From assembly GCF_018143015.1 (NCBI RefSeq), contig NC_054743.1, positions 28,430,934-28,494,933 on the forward strand: a DNA stretch of 64,000 nucleotides, in the 5' to 3' direction. Positions 41,901-49,063 of this stretch are shown here, piece by piece (positions within the stretch are counted from its first letter, which is position 1; each line of letters opens with the position of its first letter). This DNA comes from Lytechinus variegatus (taxonomy: Eukaryota > Echinodermata > Echinoidea > Temnopleuroida > Toxopneustidae). The notes under the pieces were generated by a model. The model worked only from the letters and a program-made list of their open reading frames with translations. It ran no database searches and had not been told where the DNA came from. Both the position numbers and the translations under genes were made by a program.

Positions 41901-43794
41901 TCTATCTATATCAGCACGCATTGGTGTTCATAAGCAAATTGTGGCAGCCTTGACTCAAGAAGTGTGTTCGGCTCAATTCATTTTCACTTAAAATTTCAAG
42001 ATTTCACTTTGTAAGGCATGTAGCGTCTAAACACATCTAAACATTAATGTCCAACAGTGATCTTCTTCATAGTGATGATTGGGTTAAGTTGTACCGAGGT
42101 GATATGCTCCATCATTGTCCTGCGTCTGTACCACACTGGTGGAAGGCGGCAGATACCGGACTGGATAAGACGAGCAATGCTGAGCCCGCTCATCATGCGT
42201 CTCTACACCAACGCAGAGTGTACCGCCATGTTGCGTGCTCAAAAGAAGGCTAATGAGTAAGTGAACCCACCCAAGAAAAATGAAAACAAACAAAACATAA
42301 TAATCATATTTCTTGATATCACCAAGGAGAGCCACTTCAGCTTTTTTTGAACTGTTGTTGCGATCTTATAAACGAATAGTGCTTATAGTGTAACTCGACG
42401 GGTAAGTTCGCGTAAAAGTGTTCTATTGCAAATATAATGTACGAGCGCACAGTGAATGGGGATCGAGTTTTTGCGAGAAAATCACTTCAGTACAAAATAT
42501 TCACGCACAAACACTCTGTATGTTTCTTTTTTCCCAACTACTTAAGGTTTTCTTTTGGGTGGGGGTTGTAGTCCGTTCTAAAAAAACACATCTTTCTTAT
42601 CACAAAATAAAAGAGATTTAAGACATATAATAACCTGGTAAAAAAGTGCAGTATATTTTTCATTTCGAGCAAATCATGGGCGATAGTGTACGTGTACATG
42701 CAGGGGATACTCTGCGTGCATCCGGTGCGTTGGTGTACAAACAAAATAATGGGACCAAGCAACACAGAGGCAGGCAGTGCGCGCACACACTGGACACATT
42801 TTCAACAAGCTAGGGAGCGAGTTACACTATAGCAGGAGTTTACAGTTTAAGACTGTAACAACTGTTTCATTCAAATACGTCGACAAGAAGACAGATTCAG
42901 GTTCCATTTTTATAAGTCTTTCGTATGACGTATGACTCTTTCGGGAATCGAACCCACGAATTCCGTTCATGAAGCGGGCTCTTTCCACTTGTGTCACCAT
43001 GTCATATGGTTCAATGACACACAAAGATTCTCGAATTACGAAATTACTTCATTTTAAAAAATTACTTCATTTTAAACAAATTACTTTATTTTACGAACCC
43101 CGACACCTGATCACTGAAACCCTTTCCTTCAATTTATCTACTGAAACTATAATCATAAAATAAAAAGGGAGGGGCAGTGGGACATGGAGACGTGGGATTT
43201 AGCTGTGATCCGAAATCTAGTCCTTGTCCAGAAAGTGGCATTGAAGTAAAAGTCACTTTCGGCGCTTTTCTTCGTTCATATATATGATTTCCATTGTTTC
43301 AGCCAATTGGCTAAGAATATATACATGTATACATGTAGATACATGTACCTTTAGCCGACCTACACATCATAATACTTTGTTCTCTTCACTCTTAGATGGG
43401 TTAAGATTCTTGATTTTAACAGTTCCTCTCCAGAGAAGAGTAATAAGAAGTTGGTAATGAATAATTTGTTATAGTTGTCACGACTGTGTTTAATCATCAA
43501 TTTCTCCTTAGACTCCGGATACTCGATTCAATGACCAACCCAACTCTTCAGAACAGCGCCAACGTCGCGGCACAGAACCAAGAAAATGGGAAGCACGATA
43601 CGAAAGCAGACGATATCGTCAAGACTATTAGTAAACCACAAGAATTGGACACTCTGAGCATTCGCAGTGATCCAGAAATGATTAACAAGGCGTGGCAGGA
43701 AGTGGCCATCGTCTGCGACAAATTTTTGTTTATTCTCCTACTTTTTGTCACTTTCGTTGCTTGGTTGTATGTGCTTATTAGCTTTCTAATTTAG
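23885..43794 (+). CDS. Nicotinic acetylcholine receptor-like Cys-loop channel subunit, gene A (complete)
   Basis: This is a pentameric ligand-gated cation channel subunit of the plasma membrane. Nine exons (23885-23948, 32714-32847, 33369-33413, 34400-34509, 38749-38929, 40418-40586, 41477-41665, 42058-42256, 43512-43794) join in phase to 457 residues. Features: signal peptide (1-19), WRDENMMWDP, WLPDIVLYQ (loop A), Cys-loop C151-C165 with 13 residues between, PWSETA (loop B Trp172), vicinal C215-C216, TM1 from about 240, TM2 after GEK (E264, -1' position) with Leu at 9', TM3, a short M3-M4 loop, and TM4 at the C-terminus. The Cys pair marks an alpha-type subunit, but the usual loop C tyrosines are absent. 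Gene B is its tandem paralogue. Confidence 0.93.
25968..26350 (+). promoter_or_regulatory. Conserved intron 1 block shared by genes A and B
   Basis: It aligns with 52,800-53,170. TCAATTGATCAAACAGGAT, CCGTTGCACTGATCC, and AAGTTTTCCAAGTAATGG followed by ATAGCCACTCGGCATCCC are shared without gaps. It is better preserved than the intron around it, so an enhancer or other functional element is possible. Confidence 0.4.
26641..26715. repeat. hAT-type element end
   Basis: A T/G tract followed by CCCATTACACCACTG, whose reverse complement CAGTGGTGTAATGGG looks like an hAT terminus. No second end was found nearby. Confidence 0.35.
26930..27134. repeat. GA-rich simple sequence
   Basis: Long GAGAGAGGGA-type purine tract in receptor A intron 1. 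It lies directly against the LINE tail. Confidence 0.7.
27135..30680 (-). mobile_element. Full-length L2/CR1-type LINE in receptor A intron 1
   Basis: One long ORF lies between a short 5' part (to about 30,680) and a 3' region ending GCGCTATACAAGAATTGAGC plus an (ATT)n tail at 27,135. The intron of gene B lacks it: homology to B resumes at about 30,683 (CATACCAATGCTTTTATAGTG versus 55,632). The exact 5' boundary and target duplication were not resolved. Confidence 0.85.
27291..30560 (-). CDS. LINE polyprotein: 2A-like motif, APE endonuclease, reverse transcriptase
   Basis: A 1,089-residue uninterrupted ORF. A 2A-like motif CGDVHPNPGP lies at residues 37-46. The APE endonuclease has ALWNARSLN, ITETWF, VGDFNYHVD and PSDHVAVTC. 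The reverse transcriptase has LLDFSSAFDTIKHD, TQGVPQGSVLGP and FYADDTQLY. The C-terminal region has HIDFCNSLL and ELHWLPVRSRI blocks. The protein would nick DNA and prime cDNA synthesis at the target. Every catalytic motif is present and no stop occurs, so the copy may be recent or competent. Whether the 2A-like motif separates products is unknown; E in the canonical D-V/I-E-x-N-P-G-P is H here. Confidence 0.95.
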   Translation of the reverse strand: MILNSPSYLRLRYVGKRISYYCTPTCTSTFQLSFIQCGDVHPNPGPTPKNNEDTYANCNYTNNISKMCAIRIKYDINTLYQLNSKQYNVSSTIWSTLNDLGICRGRTRRCRKGGRCRRRRAHQELPESQTSNEVTKDSVTLALWNARSLNNKTHMFCDLMINNRVDIAAITETWFTGDHRDDIPLAQISSTLQSYIVHHQPREGRLGGGVAVCIHQSFKVKEFKSTNIFTSFEYMDVLVTAHGHVPVRLLVVYRPQRTASGQSTDQFFLQEFSTLMEQLVSSTHRLLIVGDFNYHVDIATDSNSVNFLNDIAALNLQQHVHFPTHTNGHTLDLVLTRANEAFISNVSKEGYLPSDHVAVTCSLNIRKPKPQKVQIRTRKIQNIDLEAFRQDILVSELYSTPSDTIDGQVDRFESTLSTLLDKHAPVVTRVITSRPESPWYGDDLRELKRELRVLERKAFPRGLEIDRERFRKAAHQYSNKLKSAKSLYHRNQLKDCTPRELFKTIERLTQPTTSSVIPSINNCNSVAECFVDFFKEKVTNITDQLKVTSLATSSPSGICEELSNCKSSFTHFKTVSDEEVRRVIMQSSTSTCDLDPIPTSFLKQLLPELVPIMTEIINESFISGCFPSKFKCANIIPKLKGNSLNKEELKNYRPISNLRFFAKILEKLAASQLQAYLNEYDLHAKFQSGYRQYYGVETALLRVTNDILISLDRGEEVILILLDFSSAFDTIKHDILLKRLEYIFGIRDLALRWFHSYLLGRSHRVVIGSEKSTFHSLTQGVPQGSVLGPILFTLYTSPLESIIDKFKIQKMFYADDTQLYVTLKKFKDSDPTAEITQCIQEIKEWSQINSLKLNGEKTEFLHISSRFRETESIQMLKLGGMDIRASTSCRNLGVIFDDKLTFDEFISQKCRSASYALYKIGKLREFLDKPTTEKLVHAFVLCHIDFCNSLLSGLPIKQIKKLQTIQNSAARLVTRTRKYEAITPVLRELHWLPVRSRIVFKLLVFAHNCFYKIAPSYLLDLVSYYQPSRNLRSSSKALFVVPSVFTKSYGERAFTYASAVLWNALPNSMRYQSDLCTFRRSLKTYLFNA
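31367..31954. mobile_element. MITE flanked by TTAA
   Basis: Ends AGGGAAATCCAG and GAATCCCCT, with TTAA at 31363-31366 and 31955-31958. The interior includes CAGACAAGCAATAAGAAAGT, similar to a block near 36.3 kb. Confidence 0.65.
32714..32847 (+). CDS. Receptor A exon 2
   Basis: It encodes RNNRSILLQHLLDNYGPITV, then RPVSDVSRPTNVSFRLLPVELIKF, the N-terminal helix and first strand of the ligand-binding domain. The acceptor is TTAACTTCAG and the donor is TTT|GTAAGT. Confidence 0.92.
33369..33413 (+). CDS. Receptor A exon 3 (45 nt)
   Basis: It encodes DEENQQVKLSAYMRM, the conserved 45-base exon of nAChR genes. The position of the loop D tryptophan (usually W-L-x-x) is Tyr here. The acceptor is TTTTTACAG and the donor is ATG|GTAAGT. 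Confidence 0.92.
34135..34390. repeat. ATT/ATC/AGT trinucleotide-rich tract before exon 4
   Basis: Runs of TATTATTATC, AGTAGTAGTAATAG and ATCATCATC lie immediately upstream of the exon 4 acceptor. No gene. Confidence 0.8.
34400..34509 (+). CDS. Receptor A exon 4 (loop A)
   Basis: It encodes IWRDENMMWDPMDFNGVDYV, then TVKRSDVWLPDIVLYQ. WxPDIxLY is the loop A signature of nAChRs. The acceptor is TTATTCAG and the donor is AA|GTAAGA. Confidence 0.95.
35755..36255 (+). pseudogene. Decayed LINE reverse transcriptase C-terminal fragment
   Basis: It reads NYGVSREDLVTIFICYIRPI, then FEFAAPVWSGGLT in one frame and continues as LQKEYKRALRIIF in another. It carries frameshifts and stops. The block resembles the region after RT in CR1/L2/I-type LINEs. 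It lies in intron 4 of receptor A. Confidence 0.7.
36260..36560. mobile_element. MITE fragment
   Basis: It shares the GAAAAATCGGACAAATAATG/AGAAAGTTAT-type block with the TTAA element at 31.4 kb. Ends not resolved. Confidence 0.35.
37456..38046. mobile_element. MITE of the GGACAAGTCCACC family
   Basis: The ends GGTCAAGTCCACCTCAG and GGGGTGGACTTGTCC are inverted. The flanking tetramer is TCAA on both sides, against TTAA for its relatives at 20.8 kb. A shorter related segment precedes it (37,140-37,440) and another follows (38,050-38,255). Confidence 0.6.
38284..38452. mobile_element. Foldback MITE
   Basis: The left arm GGCGCCTTTTCATAAGGCTG continues to AAGAACGACTGGCGATC. The right arm GATCACCAGTCGTTCTT ends in CAGCTTTATGAAACGGCCCC. 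Near-perfect hairpin of about 75-base arms, roughly 300 bases before exon 5. Confidence 0.75.
38749..38929 (+). CDS. Receptor A exon 5 (Cys-loop)
   Basis: It encodes VVKEFISYADTYIVASSNGS through ATACPIDITYFPYDVQYCNL and TFGPWSETADK. The two Cys residues are 14 apart, with the FPYD motif between them. The donor is AAA|GTAAGA. Confidence 0.96.
39016..39808. mobile_element. Large palindromic foldback element with TA duplication
   Basis: It begins CAGTGCGTCCCAGAATAAAC and ends GTTTTTTCTGGGACGCACTG, flanked by TA. The two halves are reverse complements over nearly the full 390-base arms. The TA target suggests Tc1/mariner-type mobilisation. It is in the intron between exons 5 and 6 of receptor A. 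Confidence 0.85.
40418..40586 (+). CDS. Receptor A exon 6 (loop C)
   Basis: It encodes VNFRMSTEADANVDIFRKNG, then VWVLEQTTASNLVIESCCFN and LSWSAVQFVLEIHRQS. It has the vicinal Cys pair, but the Tyr residues that normally flank it are replaced (E before, S/W after). The acceptor is CAATATAAG and the donor is TCAA|GTAAGT. Confidence 0.94.
40860..41450. repeat. CATT/ATTC-rich degenerate satellite
   Basis: Irregular iterations of CATTCATTCA, GCATTCATGCAATCATTCAT and CACGCATTCACACA in the intron between exons 6 and 7. No gene. Confidence 0.7.
41477..41665 (+). CDS. Receptor A exon 7 (TM1 and pore-lining TM2)
   Basis: It encodes FYTRTVVVPCILLTALMALV (TM1), then HPASGEKVTLAVSNLLALIL and FQQLVADRLPPSGE. 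Intact GEK, 9' Leu and an acidic 20' residue support cation selectivity. The acceptor is TATTGCAG and the donor is G|GTAAAT. Confidence 0.96.
42058..42256 (+). CDS. Receptor A exon 8 (TM3 and start of intracellular loop)
   Basis: It encodes IFFIVMIGLSCTEVICSIIV (TM3) followed by LRLYHTGGRRQIPDWIRRAM and a basic segment ending AQKKANE. IPDWIRR corresponds to the MPxWVR motif after TM3. The donor is GA|GTAAGT. Confidence 0.94.
42935..43020 (-). mobile_element. tRNA-like SINE head
   Basis: On the minus strand, TGACACAAGTGG (box A-like) and GTGGGTTCGATTCCC (box B) are at tRNA spacing. No intact cloverleaf or typical tail was found. It lies in the last intron of receptor A. Confidence 0.5.
43396..43449 (+). 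CDS. Possible alternative 54-nt exon in the M3-M4 loop
   Basis: Between exons 8 and 9, a good acceptor (TTCACTCTTAG) precedes 54 open bases that would insert WVKILDFNSSSPEKSNKK without breaking phase. The matching donor (GTTGGT) is weak. The main M3-M4 junction works without it. Confidence 0.25.
43512..43794 (+). CDS. Receptor A last exon (loop end, TM4, stop)
   Basis: It encodes LRILDSMTNPTLQNSANVAA through a polar loop to MINKAWQEVAIVCDKFLFIL and LLFVTFVAWLYVLISFLI, ending in TAG. The amphipathic WQEVAIVCDK segment before TM4 is typical. The acceptor is TTCTCCTTAG. Confidence 0.95.
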
Positions 43795-44178
43795 TCAAGT
43801 CAATTGACTGTCAAGAGGTCTAATAAGGGCTTTACTCTGACGGGAATGTTCCAGAGATCACAACATGCGAAAAAATTGTGTAAGAATAGAAAGTGCAAAG
43901 TATCCGGCATGTTGACGAGATAGAGCTGTAGTTGGCCTTGTTTCCATTTGATGAACTTTATCTTTTCTTGATGAAACCCTGATAATGCAGAAGACAGAGG
44001 GAAGGATTCTTCAACTGTCATTATTGCAGGCGTGGAGTTGAATCGAATGTATGGATCGGTTTTATTCCGTTAAATCCTATTTATACACGCTCCCGTTTTG
44101 TAACGTCATTTCTCTCATATGTGTTGATTGCTGTATCAATAGACATGAAACGGGAATCCTTTTTACCTACTTACATCT

Positions 44179-44184
44179 AATAAA
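44179..44184 (+). terminator. Candidate polyadenylation signal of receptor A
   Basis: AATAAA about 385 bases past the stop codon. No closer AATAAA was seen. Confidence 0.4.
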
Positions 44185-44559
44185 TGTAAATACAGAATCT
44201 TATCTTTCTCATTTTCCTTATATGTTTTTTTCCGTTTAAGCACTTCTTTCCTTCGGACCCCACCCCTTTCTTTCGCTTCTTCTTTCTCGATCTGCACAGT
44301 AAAAACACTTAAAAAACGCTTTACTACATTAACTTTAGGTTCATGTAACGTAGGTTAAACACTAGAACAAGTGTTTCCAATAATTTAAGGTTTAACTCTC
44401 AGTCAGATCCTACATTTACAGTATTCTTTTCTTTTTCAAACAGGGCAGTTGATGTACAAATTGATAATACATATACTACCAAGCATTTTGATTATGATGT
44501 TTACATAAGACAACACCACTCAAAGTTACCCGACCCGATAATTCATTCGTTTCCATATT

Positions 44560-45000
44560 CCCTGTATCCACTCTCTCTCTCTCTCTTTGCACAAAAACAA
44601 TGATTTCTACGGCCCTAAATACTGGAACTCTGTAAGCAACGACAACATTTGTCTTACAATGTACTTCCCTCCTTCGTGTTGGTTTCCCCCTTTCTTTACA
44701 TCTTTTTGTCTCTCTCTCTTCCTCTTTCCTCTCTTCCTCTTTCACCCACACATAAGCAGCACCCTATCCTCTCGGTTACTGTTTATTCTGCATTCTCCTT
44801 TCATCAGCTCCATGTTCCATTTATCAACCGTCACATCAACTTTTTACATCCCCCTCATTCATGTCGTTGTCTACACCTATACTAATATATCTTTTATCCA
44901 ATTCTTTGAGGGATCCGCATTAAACAAGCCCTGCTTTTCAGTGGATCCCTCCATTTCCTCAACGTTTACTTTATTAAAAGGATAAATAAAAAATAGCCAT
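44560..45000. repeat. Pyrimidine-rich intergenic tract
   Basis: CTCTCTCTCTCT and TTCCTCTTTCC runs. Open frames through it are compositional. Intergenic between receptors A and B. Confidence 0.6.
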
Positions 45001-45568
45001 GCAAATGTTCATTCGTGATTGTTCTACATTTAGTTCTACCCTGAGTGTATGTATTATAATTGTATGATTATCATTATTGTTAATTGCTTAACGAAACATT
45101 CATGTATTTCCTTTGTATGCTTTTATTTCTTACATAGTATATTCATTTGTATTGATTAGTATGGTAATCATTTTATATTTGTGTAATATGTTCCGTCGAA
45201 ATTAAATAAAGGAAACTTGAACTTTAACCTATCAATCTAGCATTGCATGGACTCACTTATTCTTAATCTTATCTTAGCTTGTTTCTTTACCAGAAAGATT
45301 GAACATGTTGAATTGCCATTGTTTAATGCGCTGTATCATTGCATTGGATTGGATAAAAAAATTAAATGACTCCGTCATCGCGAGCTGAAATTCGTAACGT
45401 ACTGAACTGAAAACAGTGACCTCTTTTGGACGTTTTAATGACCCATGAGGAGGAATCATATCCCACTAATCAATAGTGCGAGTGCGAAGCTCAAGCTAAT
45501 TCTTTTTATATCCTCACCTGAAAACTTGACATTCTAACACTCGTGACATTTAGGAATGCAATGGCAAT

Positions 45569-45823
45569 ACACTGTTAGAAAATTTATCCTTAAAATGAAA
45601 GGAGTTCCTGCAGCAGAGTCTTGGGAACACCTGTAAGTTGGTATTTGGTGTATGGAATCTTACAAATTTCCTTAAATAAAACACCCTTTTTCCCCTTTTA
45701 AACAGACCTGTTCTGTTAAATTGCAGGAAAATTCCTGTTTTATGAATTTACAGAATGATTATGTTATTGCTTTCTGGAAAATCTTCCCCTTTTCCCTGTA
45801 AAATCACGGTTCTTTAACAGTGT
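45569..45823. mobile_element. MITE with ACACTGTTA ends
   Basis: ACACTGTTAG at the left and TTAACAGTGT at the right. The interior is shared with 3,850-4,110. Confidence 0.65.
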
Positions 45824-45830
45824 ATCTCGC

Positions 45831-46521
45831 TAAAGCCCCTTTTACATCTTCACGGAAGCAACACGGATCATCCCGGATTGTCAATCCGGGGTCATCCGTG
45901 TGCAGTCCGGGACTACCGTGTGCACTCCGGCTACTCATTCGGCGCCATCCTTGATGTATCGGCATGTCCGGGAGAAAAATTGAACATGTTCAATTTTTCA
46001 TCCCGGAGTACACGGACTGATAATCATCCGTGTTCATCCTTGTAGACTCCTTGTACTTCCGTGTAGCTATACCGAATGCATCCGGGAGGCTCCTTGTAAG
46101 AACCGGGTGATCCTTGTTGATACCGGCTTTATCCGGGGTCAAATGTTTGCGTACACGAACTATAGTCCGTATTCATAACCAAGCACGAGCATGCTCCAGA
46201 TGCTGCAAAAAGGGACGAAACTTCATTCTAGCAAGATGCCGGCGACAAGAAGTGGTAAAGTCCGTGTAAAGACCCAGTAACATCCGTGATCATCCGGGTA
46301 TTCCGTGTTGACTCCGGGAGCATATCAAACAGGATCCCTATTGCTACCTTGCCTATCCTTGTAGACTCCGTACTTTTCCGTAAATATCCGTGTTAATAAC
46401 CAGTTAACTCCGTACTCACTCCGGGAATGCTAGAAAAATACAAATTTGGCACCCCGGATCATCACGGACTGAGATCCGTGATGATCCGTGTTTCATCCGT
46501 GAAGGTGTAAAAGGGGCTTTA
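45831..46521. mobile_element. TIR element packed with TCCGTG/TCCGGG motifs
   Basis: TAAAGCCCCTTTTACATC at the left and its near-complement GGTGTAAAAGGGGCTTTA at the right; the arms continue into CTTCACGG/CCGTGAA. The 690-bp interior repeats short TCCGTGT, ATCCGGG and ACTCCGGG words in both orientations and is far richer in CpG than its surroundings. No ORF. Confidence 0.8.
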
Positions 46522-47629
46522 TCAAACACTTTTTTGGGGCTATTCAGCACTTTTGTAATCATGAACATCGTGCGAAATTGCGTATCTCGCTGAAACAAAG
46601 TAATTTAACTCAAATCTCCACTAGATCATATAGATTCTAGAATAATTTTTGCATATTGACTTAAAACGCGACCTTGATGCCCTTTGTTTCTTTCGCTTTC
46701 CTTTTTGTTTTATATATTTCATCGTTTCCTTCATTTCTTCTCCTTTCTCTCCCCCTCTCTCTTTGCTGTCGGCAAGTGGCAGGGTTCCTCGGTACACAGG
46801 GAATCCCTTTTCGTTACGGGCCTGATATTGGCATGTTCGTTGAAACTTTTAAGATGAACTACTATTCTGTGACGCTTTGGTTTTCTCATTCCAACGAAAT
46901 ACAACAACAACAGCAAAAAAATTAAAGTTGTCCGTTTCCTGTTCCGTTTAAAACATTTTTTTTCAACATTAATTTCGAATTATGAAAAAAAAACGTGATA
47001 CGAATACCTGAAGATGGAATTCGCTAGTCCAACAAAATAGGTATTTCAATTTGTAACTTGATTTAAATTCCATAACTAAGATTGATTACATGCCACTCAA
47101 TAGTTTGATAATAAAACATCGTGGGATTCCCAGAATGGGTCTCGGGTTATAGAGGCAAAGTTATTTTGGGGATGCCTCATTAAAATAATGAACATTAAAC
47201 TGAATGTAAGAAGTGTAATGATTATTATAATACATCATATCTTATTTTGTAACATGCTGCTTCTGAAAAAATCATATCTCATAATATATCTTGCAGCCTT
47301 TTTTGTTTTGCTACAACTCTCCAACTGCATCGTGCGCATTTTTATTCCATTTATTCCAAAACTGATATAACTGAGTAACAAACCTGGACAATGTTGATTA
47401 TCAACTTCCGTAGCTCAGTGCTTGAGTTAACCCGGTCAGTACTTCAAACTGATGCAACAGCAAGATGCCCTTTTTTCTGCTGCCACTTTCTCGTCCATGG
47501 TACTTTCATAATATGCATCTTTCAACCCATTCTGTCGACTTAATTTTTACGATTTTTCTCCCCATCAATTGAAACGTTTTTCTGAGAATGGCAGAGGGAT
47601 GTATAAGTGTAATTAACTTGTTGCATACA

Positions 47630-48025
47630 TTGATAGTTTCTGGTGATCTGATTGGTTAAAGCTATACATGTATTGGCTTGGTGGGTATAGGTGTATAGTT
47701 GCAATGAATAGTGGCATACATGTATATAGTTTCTGGTGTTCTGATTGGCCAAAACTATGCACGTATTAGCTTGACTGGTATGGATGCATGGATGTATAGT
47801 TTGGTGGAATAGTGGCATAGATGTACATTTTCTCGCGACCTGATTGGTTAAACTATACATGTATTGGATGGACTAGCACGGATGCATGGACGTTTAGTTG
47901 GGCGGAATAATGTCAGTTTGGCTTGCTTAACCATGCAACTAAACGAGCTTGGATCGGGTCGGTGGGATAGATGTATAGTTTCCTGCGTTCTGATTGGTTA
48001 AAACAATACATGTATTGGACAAATC
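47630..48025 (+). promoter_or_regulatory. Tandem repeat array with four Y-box (CTGATTGG) motifs upstream of gene B
   Basis: Degenerate units contain ATAGTTTCTGG...CTGATTGGTTAAA...ATACATGTATTGG. CTGATTGG occurs at 47648, 47741, 47840 and 47990, all in one orientation. This is the reverse CCAAT (NF-Y) consensus. The array ends about 350 bases before the gene B start codon. Nothing like it lies upstream of gene A. Confidence 0.6.
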
Positions 48026-48079
48026 TTAAATAGATGTATGGTTTCATAGTTGTCATATAAATGGCCTGTTTGGCCCCTC

Positions 48080-48371
48080 ACACACGTACTCAATATCCTT
48101 CCTTATTGAAGCAACATCATTGGGAGCACTTAAACCTTATTTGATCTCCACTGTCTTCGTGTTCGTTTGAAAGCAAACTGATGCATCATACTGCCCGAAA
48201 GCAGCACAATAAGACGACTTCTGAAACAATTCCATAATTTGGGCGTTCCTATTTCTTTAATATATTTCTTTATATGTATGGCAATTGTCTTCAGTTGGGT
48301 GCACCTTTCATCCCTATATTCTCAACGGAAAGGAATAAGTAGAGCAGAGTTCAACAATTACGATTGTAAAC
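48080..48371 (+). promoter_or_regulatory. 5' region of receptor gene B
   Basis: Paralogous to 23,555-23,884. Shared words include AAACCTTATTTGATC, GTTTGAAAGCAAACTGATGC and GGAATAAGTAGAGCAGAGTT. Confidence 0.55.
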
Positions 48372-48435
48372 ATGATGACTGTAAATATCACGTTACTATT
48401 GCTTTTACTAGGTGCATCTATTCATGCTTCAAATG
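48372..48435 (+). CDS. Receptor B exon 1 (signal peptide)
   Basis: It reads MMTVNITLLLLLLGASIHAS, then N and a phase-1 G, followed by GCAAGT: the same non-canonical GC donor as gene A. Confidence 0.85.
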
Positions 48436-49027
48436 GCAAGTATTTCGATTAACTTAACTAGGAGCTATTCATCCCGTTACTGTGTTATCAAATGCATCTT
48501 CTGTTTTGTTTCAGTTTCGTGCTCATGTTTTTTTTTTCAAAATGCATAGTTTATTTCCATCGATAATTTTGACAAGATATTGCTGTCCGCATGGATGCTT
48601 CAACGTAATGCGTTTATCAATATCATTTTATTAAAGATGCTGGTTATGATAGACATTACTACCAATAATAATGATCATTGATAATATAAAAAAATGTATA
48701 ACTGATTGTTTTCATCACTGCAGAACTTCTTACCAGCCTGATGTTTTATGCTGTATTTTTGTTTTATATTTAATGAGATTGCTTCAGCCATCATTTTGAC
48801 AGACCCGTGCATTGATGTTATCAGTACCAAACCGAACGATGACGCACGAAAGAGATAAATTTTGAACTTCATTCATATACAGGACACTTAAGAAATTAAC
48901 TGGTCCAAGTAAAACGATTCAACTATCTAAAATGTAATGTTATGAAACTATGAAATAATAATAATTATTATTATCAATCCTATGATTATAATTGTTATTA
49001 ATATCATTATTATTATTACCCTCCTAG

Positions 49028-49063
<36 letters not shown>

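Noticed and set aside
44476..44985. Overlapping frames in a pyrimidine-rich tract
   Set aside because: Compositional open frames in CT-repeat DNA.
46674..46925. 83-residue plus-strand open frame with an apparent hydrophobic leader
   Set aside because: The leader is a T/C-rich tract and the rest matches nothing known; no splice or paralogue support.
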